Part shown: piece after piece, positions 10,101 through 17,948 of the stretch | How positions within the stretch are numbered: the first letter of the stretch is position 1 | Layout: the number at the start of each line of letters is the position of its first letter | From: Phycisphaerales bacterium | Lineage (GTDB): Bacteria > Planctomycetota > Phycisphaerae > Sedimentisphaerales > Anaerobacaceae | Direction: 5' to 3' | Length of the DNA: 64,000 bases | NCBI GenBank assembly: GCA_020352215.1 | Contig: CP070675.1 | Coordinates: forward strand, 5,446,234 to 5,510,233 | Made by a program: the position numbers and the translations under genes | Notes under the pieces: model-generated | Told to the model about the DNA's origin: nothing | Database searches by the model: none | The model's input: the letters and a program-made list of their open reading frames with translations, nothing else

Positions 10101-10556
10101 GACGTATCCCCTCCATTTCTCGATGGTATCGTCGAACTTGAACTCGGCGCTGTCTCTATCAACCTTCAGGACCAGCTGCTCGGCAAGTGCCCTGGAATAC
10201 GGATAGTCCTTCCGGTTCTCGTAATACTCGACAGCCGTGACAAGCTGCTGGTCAAAACTCATTTTGTCTTCGATGTGACTTGCAGCCCGGCTGTGCGATA
10301 CGTGAGCAAGCAGCGAATTCGCCAACTTGTATAGGAGCAATGCAAGTCCCGCAAGCAGCAGCCCAAGCGCGACAGCCCTCTCGAGCGCACCAAAGTTCAG
10401 ACGGTGATCGAGCCAGGCATAGATGCCTATGTAACCCGATACAAAGATCAAACACAGCGCAAGCACTTTTAGAATCGCAAGCGCCACCATCCATCGCCTG
10501 ACCTTTGCGACCCTAACGACAAGGGCATTGAGTCTGTCTTCGACACTCTCAGCCAT
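7176..10556 (-). CDS. Large DUF4175-like membrane protein with low-complexity coiled-coil region
   Basis: 1126 residues. Three hydrophobic segments near 20-45, 52-75 and 150-170 anchor the protein. Beta-rich, Ig-like periplasmic domains (about 185-520) and helical regions follow. Residues about 720-890 are a low-complexity stretch dominated by Gln, Ser, Gly and Arg, with near-repeats such as GQSPAQGQSPARGQ. A long helical region ends the protein. The order resembles DUF4175 proteins found between BatA/VWA genes and MoxR in many bacteria. Function is not known; the architecture suggests a periplasm-spanning scaffold. Start ATG at 10556 is 13 bases after the stop of the BatA-like gene. Confidence 0.75.
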   Translation of the reverse strand: MAESVEDRLNALVVRVAKVRRWMVALAILKVLALCLIFVSGYIGIYAWLDHRLNFGALERAVALGLLLAGLALLLYKLANSLLAHVSHSRAASHIEDKMSFDQQLVTAVEYYENRKDYPYSRALAEQLVLKVDRDSAEFKFDDTIEKWRGYVFAAIILAGGATAGYFVRDNYVYFASYFARLVRPLAVVEPVKVKATGVKSITKDIVAEPGSTVTFAAEIEGSATESARLVIVPAEAVSAATAAASSARQEMQIDPSSDGQGNSKLERSRSFPDTGQYKYRFETASGSTDWHKLSICHAPDIQGVEATVSPPKTSRETRGLEPYTEQIENQSLEVVRGSEVTLSVRASERLREATITLPDGQRVTKQLDGADQFTFSFAAANEGAIEFDLVGEQGLPSNELPDLQVTVKTDELPKFKLLSPDGDYLATDVASVPITFEVTDDFGLETAEMFVEIPGRAPEKTEMRVADGAKSEQLTRTLELERYDLNVGDSILFYARATDVDTGLGPGPRTASTDVYFIEIGPYRQYWHPKAGGGSGNSGGAAIENLLNILEYTRAALKKTWAIANRARVTQQDRSRLEFINNDVRYCAHHLAVIRDDSEYGFGDSEKAVLNQVLAHYEQASEYLGNHDAPSAIRPERNAYQILRKFVIELEKEWSPPPSGTGQQAPKPDSVKLEQRPEMSGYEKERIESEVRNLQQKLDKLTQEQKSLKIDLVNFLEQQDKQEGSGRKSRDALSASNESQEQGRAKSGSERQAGSVAAQSREDTPAKGSGSDGEGDSRPRQADQGRGAARDQSGSPSKSAAQSYAGSQGQSPAQGQSPARGQISSEGRSLSRGQTGSPSRSASQGQGAGKGAAAPGGRGTGGDGVQPVRPVSLPGQSTSEQSVAGAGAILKMLQAKQGALQERTSQLKHALEQLPASSQGEGTSGRDEAQKRLGQAISKMDEARAILSEARYRADVKQGGVANAVELMDSAREELDLAEKALGGELTLSPTAEMAKKAQEMAEQLAADADALDESVTPVERQQMAARLQAAKRLLESMLGPQWSTVDKSKGGTSSGAAHVFTKDRHSAAADAARETARQFWSIVINAKKRHGRLIEDEPADAEFYELQNEFFENAAKFSPQRTEK

Positions 10557-10569
10557 GATAAGACTCCAT

Positions 10570-12627
10570 CTACCTCCTTAGCCTGCTCGCGATCGCCGGC
10601 TCGGCCAGGAGCAGAATCAGCAGAACCCAGGCAAGTATCCTCCAGAGGGGTCTTTTGCTTTGTTCGCCGAGGACATCCGCCAAGGCCGGACTACTTGCCT
10701 CATCAACCGAGAACACTTCGCTCATGACATTTGCGACCCGCAGCTCATTCGGCCTAGTCATGTTGGTCTCGCCATCCGGCAAATTGACGCCGGCATATGT
10801 CGTCGTCTCACCGATGGTCCGGACCCACCCAATGCCTGCGGGATCAGGTATTGACAAAGAGGACCCCGCCAGGGCCGCCCTTCTCCTCCGTCCGTCACAA
10901 GTCTGGACCCAAAGTTGTCTGTTCCGGCCAGGCTCCGATCCGGCACCGGGAAACGGCAACTGCACCGGCTCATCACATGCGAAGCCGTACTGGCTCAGCC
11001 GGCTTGTCTTGCCCAACAAATATCGACAAAGTGCAACCACGGCATTCGACTTGGTAACCGGCCCGAGCGAATCGTCGGCACTTGTATTAACAAAAAGGGA
11101 AGTACCGTTGGCCTGACGCTTGAGATAGACGAAGCCAAAGCCGTTGGCCAGCCGCCACAGAACTTCGCTGTCGGGGTGCTGCTCACACCGCAGATACCCA
11201 GTCAGGGCAATCTTGTCGATTCGGTAGTTGGCTAACGACCGTGCGGCACTGTCGTCTACATCAAGAGGCTGGCTGACACAAGGCCGCGGTTCCAGGTACA
11301 CACGCTCGCGCACACACTCGGTGGGCAGCGCCGGAAGAATACCCTGCCGCCACAACCTGTCCACGGCCGTCTGTGAGAACCGGTCAGTCGCGAAGAAGAT
11401 GACCTTACCGCCCCCCATAACGAAATTCGCCAGACCAGCGGCTGCACGGCCCAACTGATCCGAGATGGCCGAGCATATCACCATATCCGCCCACTGCAAT
11501 TGCGAACGATCAAGCTCGCTAATCAGAACGTGTTTGAGCCTCAGTGTGTCGTACGAGCTTGTCCGAGACAGCACATCCAGCGCTGTCTCCAACAAGAACA
11601 TTTCTTCACCGCCCCCGCCGGCCAAGATAACGTTCGTATTCTTGCGTTGAGGTATGGAGACAGCCACGTAGAACGTGTCGTCGGCCTCAAGGCCGTCTGC
11701 AGCCGATAGCTTCAGTTCGACCGGCAGGATCGATCCCCGTTCTTCGGAGACGCCTAAATCTATCTGGGCCTGGTGGATGCCGCGCTGACCCGGGGCAAGG
11801 CTAACATCAACGGGCGGCGATTTTTGTGACTCTACCTGGGCTGTCAGACGCCGCTTCTGCTCAACCTGGCCGTAGTTCGCTACCGTCACATCGAGAGTCA
11901 ATTTGCCACCATCTACGCCGACCGCGCGCGCATTCACGACCGCAGCATTGTCCGCCCGTTCCTCGGAGGCGACGGCCCTGTACTCAATAGCACCAACGGC
12001 GATTGATTCGGCGATGTGGCCAAACTGATCGAGCGTCTTCGGCGTGAAGTCGCTCGCAACAAAAACCGAGATCACATCGCCCGGACGCTTTTTCCTCACG
12101 GCCGTAGATAGCGTCGAAAGAAAGTCTGAGACATTCGCGCTGCCGGGGACAATCCGCAGACGTTTCAATTCCGCAAGCGCCCGCTGTTGGCTCAGGCCCT
12201 GGACCCAATCGCCAGAGGCCAGAGCACAAATATTGAACAGGCCGCCGGACTCTGCTCGTCGAACGTAATCCGCGGCGGATAAGACCATCCTCTCGAAATA
12301 GGTGTCACTGCCGTCAGAGTACGCCATTGACATCGAGTTGTCCAGGCCCAGGCAGTAGATATCTCGTGTTTCCGTTGCCTTGGGCGTAACGTGCAAGGCG
12401 GGGCGAGCGAACAATACAGCGATCAGAACGATGATCGCGCAACGCAGCAACAGTATCAGCAAGTCACGAAGCTTTCTGCGCGACTGGCTCTCAATCTGGC
12501 CGGCCCGAAGAAATCGCAGCATCGTAAACGGCAAACGCCTGTATCGCGGCTTAGCCAACAGATGGGCAATCACCGGCCCCGCCGCCGCCAACCCACCCAA
12601 CAAGAATATCCACGATGCAAAGGTCAC
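10570..12627 (-). CDS. BatA-domain VWA protein
   Basis: 685 residues. The first 80 residues are the BatA/aerotolerance N-terminal domain: a membrane segment (SWIFLLGGLAAAGPVIAHLL), the basic loop with KPRYRRLPFTMLRFL, then a second membrane segment ending FARPAL. A VWA-like domain follows with DNSMS at 96-100, which fits MIDAS DxSxS. A helix near the C-terminus (ILAWVLLILLLAEPAIA) is the last membrane anchor. Members are the membrane platform that works with DUF58 and MoxR. The start overlaps the stop of the DUF58 gene by 4 bases, so translation is probably coupled. Confidence 0.85.
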   Translation of the reverse strand: MTFASWIFLLGGLAAAGPVIAHLLAKPRYRRLPFTMLRFLRAGQIESQSRRKLRDLLILLLRCAIIVLIAVLFARPALHVTPKATETRDIYCLGLDNSMSMAYSDGSDTYFERMVLSAADYVRRAESGGLFNICALASGDWVQGLSQQRALAELKRLRIVPGSANVSDFLSTLSTAVRKKRPGDVISVFVASDFTPKTLDQFGHIAESIAVGAIEYRAVASEERADNAAVVNARAVGVDGGKLTLDVTVANYGQVEQKRRLTAQVESQKSPPVDVSLAPGQRGIHQAQIDLGVSEERGSILPVELKLSAADGLEADDTFYVAVSIPQRKNTNVILAGGGGEEMFLLETALDVLSRTSSYDTLRLKHVLISELDRSQLQWADMVICSAISDQLGRAAAGLANFVMGGGKVIFFATDRFSQTAVDRLWRQGILPALPTECVRERVYLEPRPCVSQPLDVDDSAARSLANYRIDKIALTGYLRCEQHPDSEVLWRLANGFGFVYLKRQANGTSLFVNTSADDSLGPVTKSNAVVALCRYLLGKTSRLSQYGFACDEPVQLPFPGAGSEPGRNRQLWVQTCDGRRRRAALAGSSLSIPDPAGIGWVRTIGETTTYAGVNLPDGETNMTRPNELRVANVMSEVFSVDEASSPALADVLGEQSKRPLWRILAWVLLILLLAEPAIASRLRR

Positions 12628-13520
12628 ACCATTCTCTTTCTCTTGGCTAGATATGCCATCAACGCCCTATCAAGGGGCTCGGAAGTATCAAGAAGACAAT
12701 AGTCAATGTCGCCTTTCCTTGCGGTTCTCTCGATGTCACTCAGGAACTCGGCCACGCGCTGACGATAGGTCTGTTGCAACGACCGAGGGAAGGTTCGCAT
12801 CTTGGCCTTGGATTCCAAATCCTCAAACTGAATAAGTCCTTCGTAATCAAGATTCAGCTCCTGATGGTCCATAGTGTGAAACACAATGACATCGTGCTTG
12901 AGGAACTTCAAATGAGCCAAGCCTTTGAATATGTCACCCTCGTCATCGAGCAGATCGGAGATTAGAATCACAATGCCTCGCCGTTTCGTCGTCTCGGCGA
13001 TCGTATGCAGAACGCCGGCGAGGTTCGTTCGTCCGGAAGGCTTGTTGTGCTGCAGCTCGACGAGAATTGTGTTTAGGTGCGTGCGCTTCGACTTGGGCGG
13101 CATCTGCCGTTTCAAACCTTCTCCAAACAATACCAGAGCGGTACTGTCGCCCTGCTTGAGCATCAGATAGCTCAGCGCCGCTGCAAGAAAAGACCCGTAG
13201 TCCATCTTGCTAACCGGCCCCTCGCCGGAAAAGGACATGCTCTTGCTGCTGTCGAGCAGTATGTAAGCTGCGGCATTGGTCTCTTGTTGGTATTGCTTGA
13301 TATACAGCTTGTCGCTTCGGCCGTAGACCTTCCAGTCCACGAACTTGAGCTCATCGCCGGGGTGGTACTCTCGATGATCGCTGTACTCAACACTGAAACC
13401 GTGAAACGGACTCGGGTGCAGGCCCGAAAAGAAACCTTCAACGGCGCAGCGCGCGACCAAGTCCATGTTCGCCAGCTTGCTTAGAAACGCCGGATCAAGG
13501 TATTTGTGTCTTTGTTTCAT
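12624..13520 (-). CDS. DUF58-domain protein (VWA-like)
   Basis: 298 residues, normal length for the family. The DUF58 signature is clear (REYHPGDELKFVDWKVYGRS, about 51-70). It is followed by a VWA core with DSSKS at 90-94, a MIDAS motif, and the strand GIVILISDLLDDEG. DUF58 proteins are the soluble partners of MoxR ATPases. They are thought to help fold, activate or insert metal-containing proteins. The gene lies 61 bases after moxR and is coupled to the BatA gene by a 4-base overlap. Confidence 0.92.
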   Translation of the reverse strand: MKQRHKYLDPAFLSKLANMDLVARCAVEGFFSGLHPSPFHGFSVEYSDHREYHPGDELKFVDWKVYGRSDKLYIKQYQQETNAAAYILLDSSKSMSFSGEGPVSKMDYGSFLAAALSYLMLKQGDSTALVLFGEGLKRQMPPKSKRTHLNTILVELQHNKPSGRTNLAGVLHTIAETTKRRGIVILISDLLDDEGDIFKGLAHLKFLKHDVIVFHTMDHQELNLDYEGLIQFEDLESKAKMRTFPRSLQQTYRQRVAEFLSDIERTARKGDIDYCLLDTSEPLDRALMAYLAKRKRMV

Positions 13521-13581
13521 TTCTCTACCCGATCAGGCCAACTGCCGCAGAGCCCCGCATCCGGACCGGCCGCAGCCCCAG

Positions 13582-14625
13582 TTATGTCGGTAGAGGTACG
13601 TGCTCAACCACATCATCGAGAATTTGCTCGACGCTGACCCCATCGGCTTCGGCGTTGAAGTTGGGAATCACCCGGTGCCTGAGCACGAGTTTGCTGACGT
13701 CTCTGACATCCTCAAAACCCGGAGTAATGCGTCCCTTTATCAAGGCTTTGGCCTTCGCACCAAGGGTCATATATTGGCCGGACCTCGGACCGGCTCCCCA
13801 CTTGAGATATTTCTTGACCATAGGAGAGGCGAGCGGGTCGCTCGGCCTTGTCGCCCTGGCGAGCCTGATACCGTATGCGATGATCATGTCACTAACGGGA
13901 GCCATTCGGACGATCTCTTGAAACAGAACCATGTCGTCGCGATCAAGGATGTTACGAATGCTCTTCTTCTTGACGGTCGTCGTTTGTTTGACTATCAGGT
14001 GCTCTTCCTTGGCCGTGGGGTAGTCTATGAAGATCATGAACATGAACCTGTCGAGAGCCGCTTCGGGCAAAGGATACGTCCCTTCCTGTTCGATCGGATT
14101 CTGGGTTGCCAGAACAAAGAAGGGCTCATCCAGCCTGAAGGTTCTGCCTCCCACGGTCACCTCACGCTCCTGCATCGCCTGCAGCAGCGCGGCCTGGGTC
14201 TTCGGAGGTGTGCGATTTATCTCATCAGCCAGGACCACATTCGCGAAAATAGGCCCCTTGACAAACTCGTATCGTCTCTTCTTGGACTGAGGATCTCTCT
14301 GAATGATATCGGCGCCTATGATATCCGACGGCATAAGGTCGGGCGTGAACTGAATCCGGTTGAACTTGAGCTTCATAGCATCCGCTATGGAATGCACCAT
14401 CAGGGTTTTTGCCAGACCGGGCACACCCTGAACGATACAGTGCCCCCCCGCAAGCAAACAGCAAAGGATCGAGTCGATGACCGTCTCTTGCCCCACCACG
14501 ACCTTGTGTATCTGGTGCTTCAGGTCTGTATAGCCTTTGTACAAGCGAGCAATCAGCTGACTTTCATCGACTGCCCCGTTTACCCGGGCTTCTTCGAGCT
14601 TCTGCCCTGCAACGTCTTCCATCAT
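13582..14625 (-). CDS. MoxR-family AAA+ ATPase
   Basis: About 347 residues. The Walker A motif is GVPGLAKT (about 69-76 counted from the GTG at 14631). Walker B is VVLADE (about 132-137), followed by INRTPPKTQAALLQAM, the sensor and pre-sensor region typical of MoxR. The start was placed at ATG 14625 because GGAG lies 5 bases upstream; ATG 14622 and GTG 14631 are also possible. MoxR ATPases act as chaperones for metal-cofactor or membrane complexes with DUF58/VWA partners. It is the first gene of the minus-strand operon running to 3236. It is driven by the promoter at 14764-14792, which carries a BlaI/CopY-type palindrome. Confidence 0.93.
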   Translation of the reverse strand: MMEDVAGQKLEEARVNGAVDESQLIARLYKGYTDLKHQIHKVVVGQETVIDSILCCLLAGGHCIVQGVPGLAKTLMVHSIADAMKLKFNRIQFTPDLMPSDIIGADIIQRDPQSKKRRYEFVKGPIFANVVLADEINRTPPKTQAALLQAMQEREVTVGGRTFRLDEPFFVLATQNPIEQEGTYPLPEAALDRFMFMIFIDYPTAKEEHLIVKQTTTVKKKSIRNILDRDDMVLFQEIVRMAPVSDMIIAYGIRLARATRPSDPLASPMVKKYLKWGAGPRSGQYMTLGAKAKALIKGRITPGFEDVRDVSKLVLRHRVIPNFNAEADGVSVEQILDDVVEHVPLPT

Positions 14626-14763
14626 TGGCACTCCATGTTGCGTTCACGGTCGGCCTGCGAACCCCTCAAATATAATAGGTCGCCCCGGCGGTATTTCTGA
14701 TGCAAAAATCCCGGCAAATTATCCCACGCCGGGCCCGCCGTAGGCACATCATATGCCAAGCAT

Positions 14764-14792
14764 AAAATATTACAATTGTAATCTTTAGTCAA
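14764..14792 (-). promoter_or_regulatory. Sigma-70-type promoter of the MoxR operon with BlaI/CopY-type operator in the spacer
   Basis: On the minus strand: -35 TTGACT (14787-14792), 17-base spacer, -10 TATTTT (14764-14769). The perfect 14-base palindrome ATTACAATTGTAAT (14769-14782) fills most of the spacer and contains TACA-N2-TGTA, the core recognised by BlaI/MecI/CopY proteins. Occupancy would block polymerase binding. The expected start of transcription is near 14757, leaving a leader of about 130 bases before moxR. The rest of 14626-15176 holds no convincing gene. Confidence 0.7.
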
Positions 14793-15176
14793 CCCCAAAA
14801 ATCGGCCGGTCCGTCGGAACGCGGTTTTCTGGCCCAAAAAAACGTTTCTATGCGATCTGCGGCAGGTCAATCGCCGCTTCGATTCCGGCCGGTGCGGGCA
14901 CAATCATCCCGCTAAGTAATCCGGCCCGGGCTCAGCGCAAGCTCTCAGTCCCGTCCGGCCTCAGCCCCCCGGCACTCCTGACGGACTCTTCTCAGAAAGA
15001 ACGTTACCTTCCCCGTCACCGCGTGCCTTAAAGAGGTAGAGAGCAAAACAGAAGCTGGCCCAAAGCCAATTATGAGAATCAGATCGTCAACTTGAAGCCA
15101 GAAACGTGTCGTGCAATATTGGCTGAACCGAGAACTCAAGGCAGAACTCGCAAGCGCCGGCAGAAAGGAGATTATC

Positions 15177-15677
15177 ATGTCAAGGCAAAAGCTCATCCTG
15201 GTAGCCGCCGTTGGAATCGCATTACTTACGCCTGTCACCGGAGCCTGTGACGTCTCGATAGTCGTCGGGGCGTCTCTCGGGCGGGGCCCTCTGGTCGCCC
15301 ACCCGGTCGGGCCGAGGGTCTGTGTCAGCTCTGCTCTGCGGGGGCGAATCTTCTGTGCCCCACCGGCAAGGAGGATGATTGTCACGCATCCGCCGCACGA
15401 GAGATTCGTCCGAATCGGGCCACCCCGCCACTGGCCGCCCCTACTCAGGCGCCACCGCGGTAGGCATGTCGTTATACACGCGAGACCTACTTGCAAGGTG
15501 ACGCCACCCCTCGTGACGGCCGAGCCCACCGCCATCACCGTTTGGATCACCAATTCCAATGGATCTCAAACGGCCGTGAAATTGACGAGAAGCGGTCCCG
15601 GCTTCACCGGCCCAAGGGGTGAGTGGTATCCAAAGATGCCGACCAATGAGCAGCTCAGAATAGTCTATGGCTTTTGA
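15177..15677 (+). CDS. Small exported protein of unknown function
   Basis: 166 residues from ATG 15177, which has AAAGGAG 7 bases upstream; an upstream in-frame start at 15111 has no such support. The N-terminus is a signal peptide (SRQKLILVAAVGIALLTPVTG, with cleavage near ACD). The middle is rich in Arg, His and Pro. The last 45 residues look like a small folded unit (TAITVWITNSNGSQTAVKL, then PGFTGPRGEWYPKMPTNEQL). This tail resembles the short tails of other planctomycetal surface proteins, but I do not recognise a family. It is divergent from the MoxR operon. Confidence 0.6.
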   Translation: MSRQKLILVAAVGIALLTPVTGACDVSIVVGASLGRGPLVAHPVGPRVCVSSALRGRIFCAPPARRMIVTHPPHERFVRIGPPRHWPPLLRRHRGRHVVIHARPTCKVTPPLVTAEPTAITVWITNSNGSQTAVKLTRSGPGFTGPRGEWYPKMPTNEQLRIVYGF

Positions 15678-15687
15678 CCGTGCGTCC

Positions 15688-16995
15688 TCACTGTCCGGCA
15701 GAGAGGTCCGCACAGAGCAGCTCCTCGTCATTCCTCGCATAGATGTGTCTGTTGGCAAAGGCCGGATGCGACCAGCAGACTCCGCCGCGCTGGCCGAGCT
15801 GTCCGAGCGTGGGAGCAAGAAGTTTGGCCCGGCTGATTTCGTGAAACCCCGCTGCCGATAGCTTGCTGATAATAAGTTCCCCGCGTTCGTTGAACATCCA
15901 TATTTTGTCTTCGTGCCGGACCATGTGGATGTTAGACCAGCGAGCCTTCGGGACGGCTTCAAGACTTAGCCATATCCGGTCCCCGGTTCGCAAATCCAGG
16001 CACCGAAGCTCGCCGTAGCTGTCCACACCGTAGATATAGTCTCCCTGTATAACAGGTGTGGATATGCAACAATGGAGACTGTCCGTTTCACGTTCGTTGG
16101 GGCCCTTGCGTCTCCACACTTTCTTCACAGTCAACTTGTCAGGATCAACCGTGAGCAGAAGCGAGCCGTCGTAGAAGCTGCTGACGAAGAGATGCCCGTC
16201 CTGAAAGACGGGAGTGGCAATCCCAATAACCATTCGAGATACCTCAAACGGATGCTCCCAGTGGAGCTTGCCCGTCGCCGGATCGAGCCCCGCCACCCTT
16301 GCGCCGGTCCAGCAAACCAACACACGCTTGCCCGCCTGCTCAATAATGATCGGGGCCGAGTACGATGCACGGTCATCGAGGGCCCGCCACCGCTCTTTTC
16401 CTGTCACCTTGTCAAAGGCGACGAGGCAGGCGTTGTCCCTGCCCCCTATTTGCACTAGGACCAGACCTTCCTCGACCAAAGGCGCGGCCGCTATCGCCCA
16501 CTCGGGCATCCTGATCTTGTACTCGGTATTAAGGTCTCTGTTCCAAATAACGTCCCCCCGCGCCGCGTCAAAACAGAACAGATGTCCCATGCTGCCGAGC
16601 GAGTAGACCCGGCCGTCGTCGATAGTGACGGCCGCCCGTGGACCATCCCTGTACCCAATCTTCTCGTAGTTGCACTCGTAGGTATGGGACCAGATCGGCT
16701 CGCCGGTCATCGCATCGAAACAGTGCACCCGCTCGACCTCGTTTGGGCTCGTCTGGCGGTCGGTGACATACACCCGGCCGTCGGCAACCGTCGGCCCGCT
16801 GTAGCCTGCCCCGATCTTGGTGCGCCAGCGAATCGGCAACTGCTTATGCTCGAACTTCTCCACAATGCCCTTTTCGCGCCAGACGCCATCACGATTAGCA
16901 CCTCGCCATTGCGGCCAATCCGCCCCACGGCACGGTCGAATCTGCACCAAAACAAACAGCCCACAACAGACTGCGATTGCACATACTCGATTCAT
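15688..16995 (-). CDS. Exported PQQ-like beta-propeller protein
   Basis: 435 residues from ATG 16995, chosen because GAGGAG lies about 10 bases upstream and the product then opens with a signal peptide (MNRVCAIAVCCGLFVLVQI, then CRGADWPQWRG). DWPQWRG followed by GVWREKG is the usual opening of planctomycetal PQQ-like repeat proteins. Repeated blade patterns follow: VYVTDRQ...HCFDAMTGEPIW, VYSLGSMGHLFCFDAARGDVIW, LVAFDKVTGKERW, GLDPATGKLHW, LRCLDLRTGDRIW. The fold is a WD/PQQ-like propeller; no cofactor or catalytic residues can be assigned. It lies tail to tail with the small exported protein (10-base gap) and is the only gene of its unit. Confidence 0.85.
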   Translation of the reverse strand: MNRVCAIAVCCGLFVLVQIRPCRGADWPQWRGANRDGVWREKGIVEKFEHKQLPIRWRTKIGAGYSGPTVADGRVYVTDRQTSPNEVERVHCFDAMTGEPIWSHTYECNYEKIGYRDGPRAAVTIDDGRVYSLGSMGHLFCFDAARGDVIWNRDLNTEYKIRMPEWAIAAAPLVEEGLVLVQIGGRDNACLVAFDKVTGKERWRALDDRASYSAPIIIEQAGKRVLVCWTGARVAGLDPATGKLHWEHPFEVSRMVIGIATPVFQDGHLFVSSFYDGSLLLTVDPDKLTVKKVWRRKGPNERETDSLHCCISTPVIQGDYIYGVDSYGELRCLDLRTGDRIWLSLEAVPKARWSNIHMVRHEDKIWMFNERGELIISKLSAAGFHEISRAKLLAPTLGQLGQRGGVCWSHPAFANRHIYARNDEELLCADLSAGQ

Positions 16996-17037
16996 GTGAC
17001 TACACTCCTCTAAAGACGCGTCAAAATATGATGGAGA

Positions 17038-17066
17038 ATGATAACAAAACCCCCTCACAAATGCAA
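17038..17066 (-). promoter_or_regulatory. Possible promoter of the PQQ-like propeller gene
   Basis: Minus strand: TTGCAT (17061-17066), 17-base spacer, TATCAT (17038-17043). The spacing is ideal and both boxes are close to consensus. It sits 43 bases upstream of the start at 16995. Confidence 0.4.
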
Positions 17067-17128
17067 AAGTGTTTGAATGCTGCCTGGTATATCGTCTGCC
17101 ACGCTCGCTGGGAAGCGGGCATTTTCTG

Positions 17129-17158
17129 TTGACTTGGAGCCTGAAAAACGCGTATAAT
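17129..17158 (+). promoter_or_regulatory. Sigma-70-type promoter of the prepilin-like gene
   Basis: TTGACT (17129-17134), 18-base spacer, perfect TATAAT (17153-17158). The expected transcription start is near 17165, 34 bases before the start codon at 17199. Confidence 0.7.
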
Positions 17159-17198
17159 GCGCTCACCATTTCTGTCATTGGAGAAAGTGCCTGCTGCA

Positions 17199-17948
17199 AT
17201 GAACAGTCAAAGAGGCTTCACGCTCATAGAACTGTTGGTGGTCATCGCCATCATAGCGCTGCTGATGTCGATACTGATGCCGTCACTGCAGAGAGTGCGG
17301 AACCAGGCCAGGGCCGTAACATGCCGGTCGAATCTGCGCCAGTGGAGTCTCTACTTCTTCTTATACACCGACGACAACAACGGCTATTTCCACCGAGGCT
17401 GGAACGAGGGCCCCGATTTCGATTACAGTTGGATGGTCGCGCTCCGGCCGTACTACCTGGACAATCAGAAAATTTGCTTCTGCCCGACCGCGACGAAGCC
17501 TCGCGACGAGGGCGGCACGGCGACCTTCGGAGCATGGAGAAACACGTTGGGCGAGGTCGGCAGCTACGGCATCAATATATGGGTCACCAACCCCCCTCCC
17601 GGAAGGGAAGGCGGCAGGCCGGCCGAGCACTACTGGCGAAAGCGCGACCTCACCGGGGCAGCCAACATACCGCTGTTCTTAGACGACTACTGGTGGGATA
17701 CGCGGCCGGACCATACCGATCTGCCGCCGGAGTACGAAGGCGAGGTCAACGACTGGACAAACAACGCCATGAAGATGCTCTGCCTCAACCGACACAACGG
17801 ATTCACCAACGGAGCTTTCGTGGATTTCTCCGCAAGGAAGATCGGCCTAAAAGAGCTGTGGACGCTCAAGTGGCATCGCGCCTACGATCTCGACGCCCCC
17901 CTGCCGATATGGCCCGACTGGATGAGCAACTTCAAGGACTATCAGTGA
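17199..17948 (+). CDS. Type IV prepilin-like protein (N-terminal methylation motif, DUF1559/H-X9-DG type)
   Basis: 249 residues from ATG 17199, giving the exact prepilin start MNSQRGFTLIELLVVIAI. Cleavage by prepilin peptidase is expected before F7, with E at +5. The hydrophobic helix continues to LMPSLQRVRNQAR. The middle has the pattern CRSNLRQW...TDDNNGYFH...MVALRPYYLDNQKICFCPTA. The end RHNGFTNGAFVDFSA fits the H-X9-DG-like tail seen in Planctomycetota and Lentisphaerota, where such proteins occur in tens to hundreds of copies. Its own promoter lies at 17129-17158. The 3' end overlaps the convergent GH2 gene by 17 bases. Confidence 0.9.
   Translation: MNSQRGFTLIELLVVIAIIALLMSILMPSLQRVRNQARAVTCRSNLRQWSLYFFLYTDDNNGYFHRGWNEGPDFDYSWMVALRPYYLDNQKICFCPTATKPRDEGGTATFGAWRNTLGEVGSYGINIWVTNPPPGREGGRPAEHYWRKRDLTGAANIPLFLDDYWWDTRPDHTDLPPEYEGEVNDWTNNAMKMLCLNRHNGFTNGAFVDFSARKIGLKELWTLKWHRAYDLDAPLPIWPDWMSNFKDYQ

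Noticed and set aside
13600-14700. 366-codon plus-strand ORF opposite moxR
   Set aside because: It is antisense to a fully conserved MoxR gene and has no motif, as expected from high-GC codon bias.
14945-15559. Minus-strand ORF over the small exported protein
   Set aside because: It overlaps a plus-strand gene with signal peptide and ribosome binding site and has no recognisable domain.
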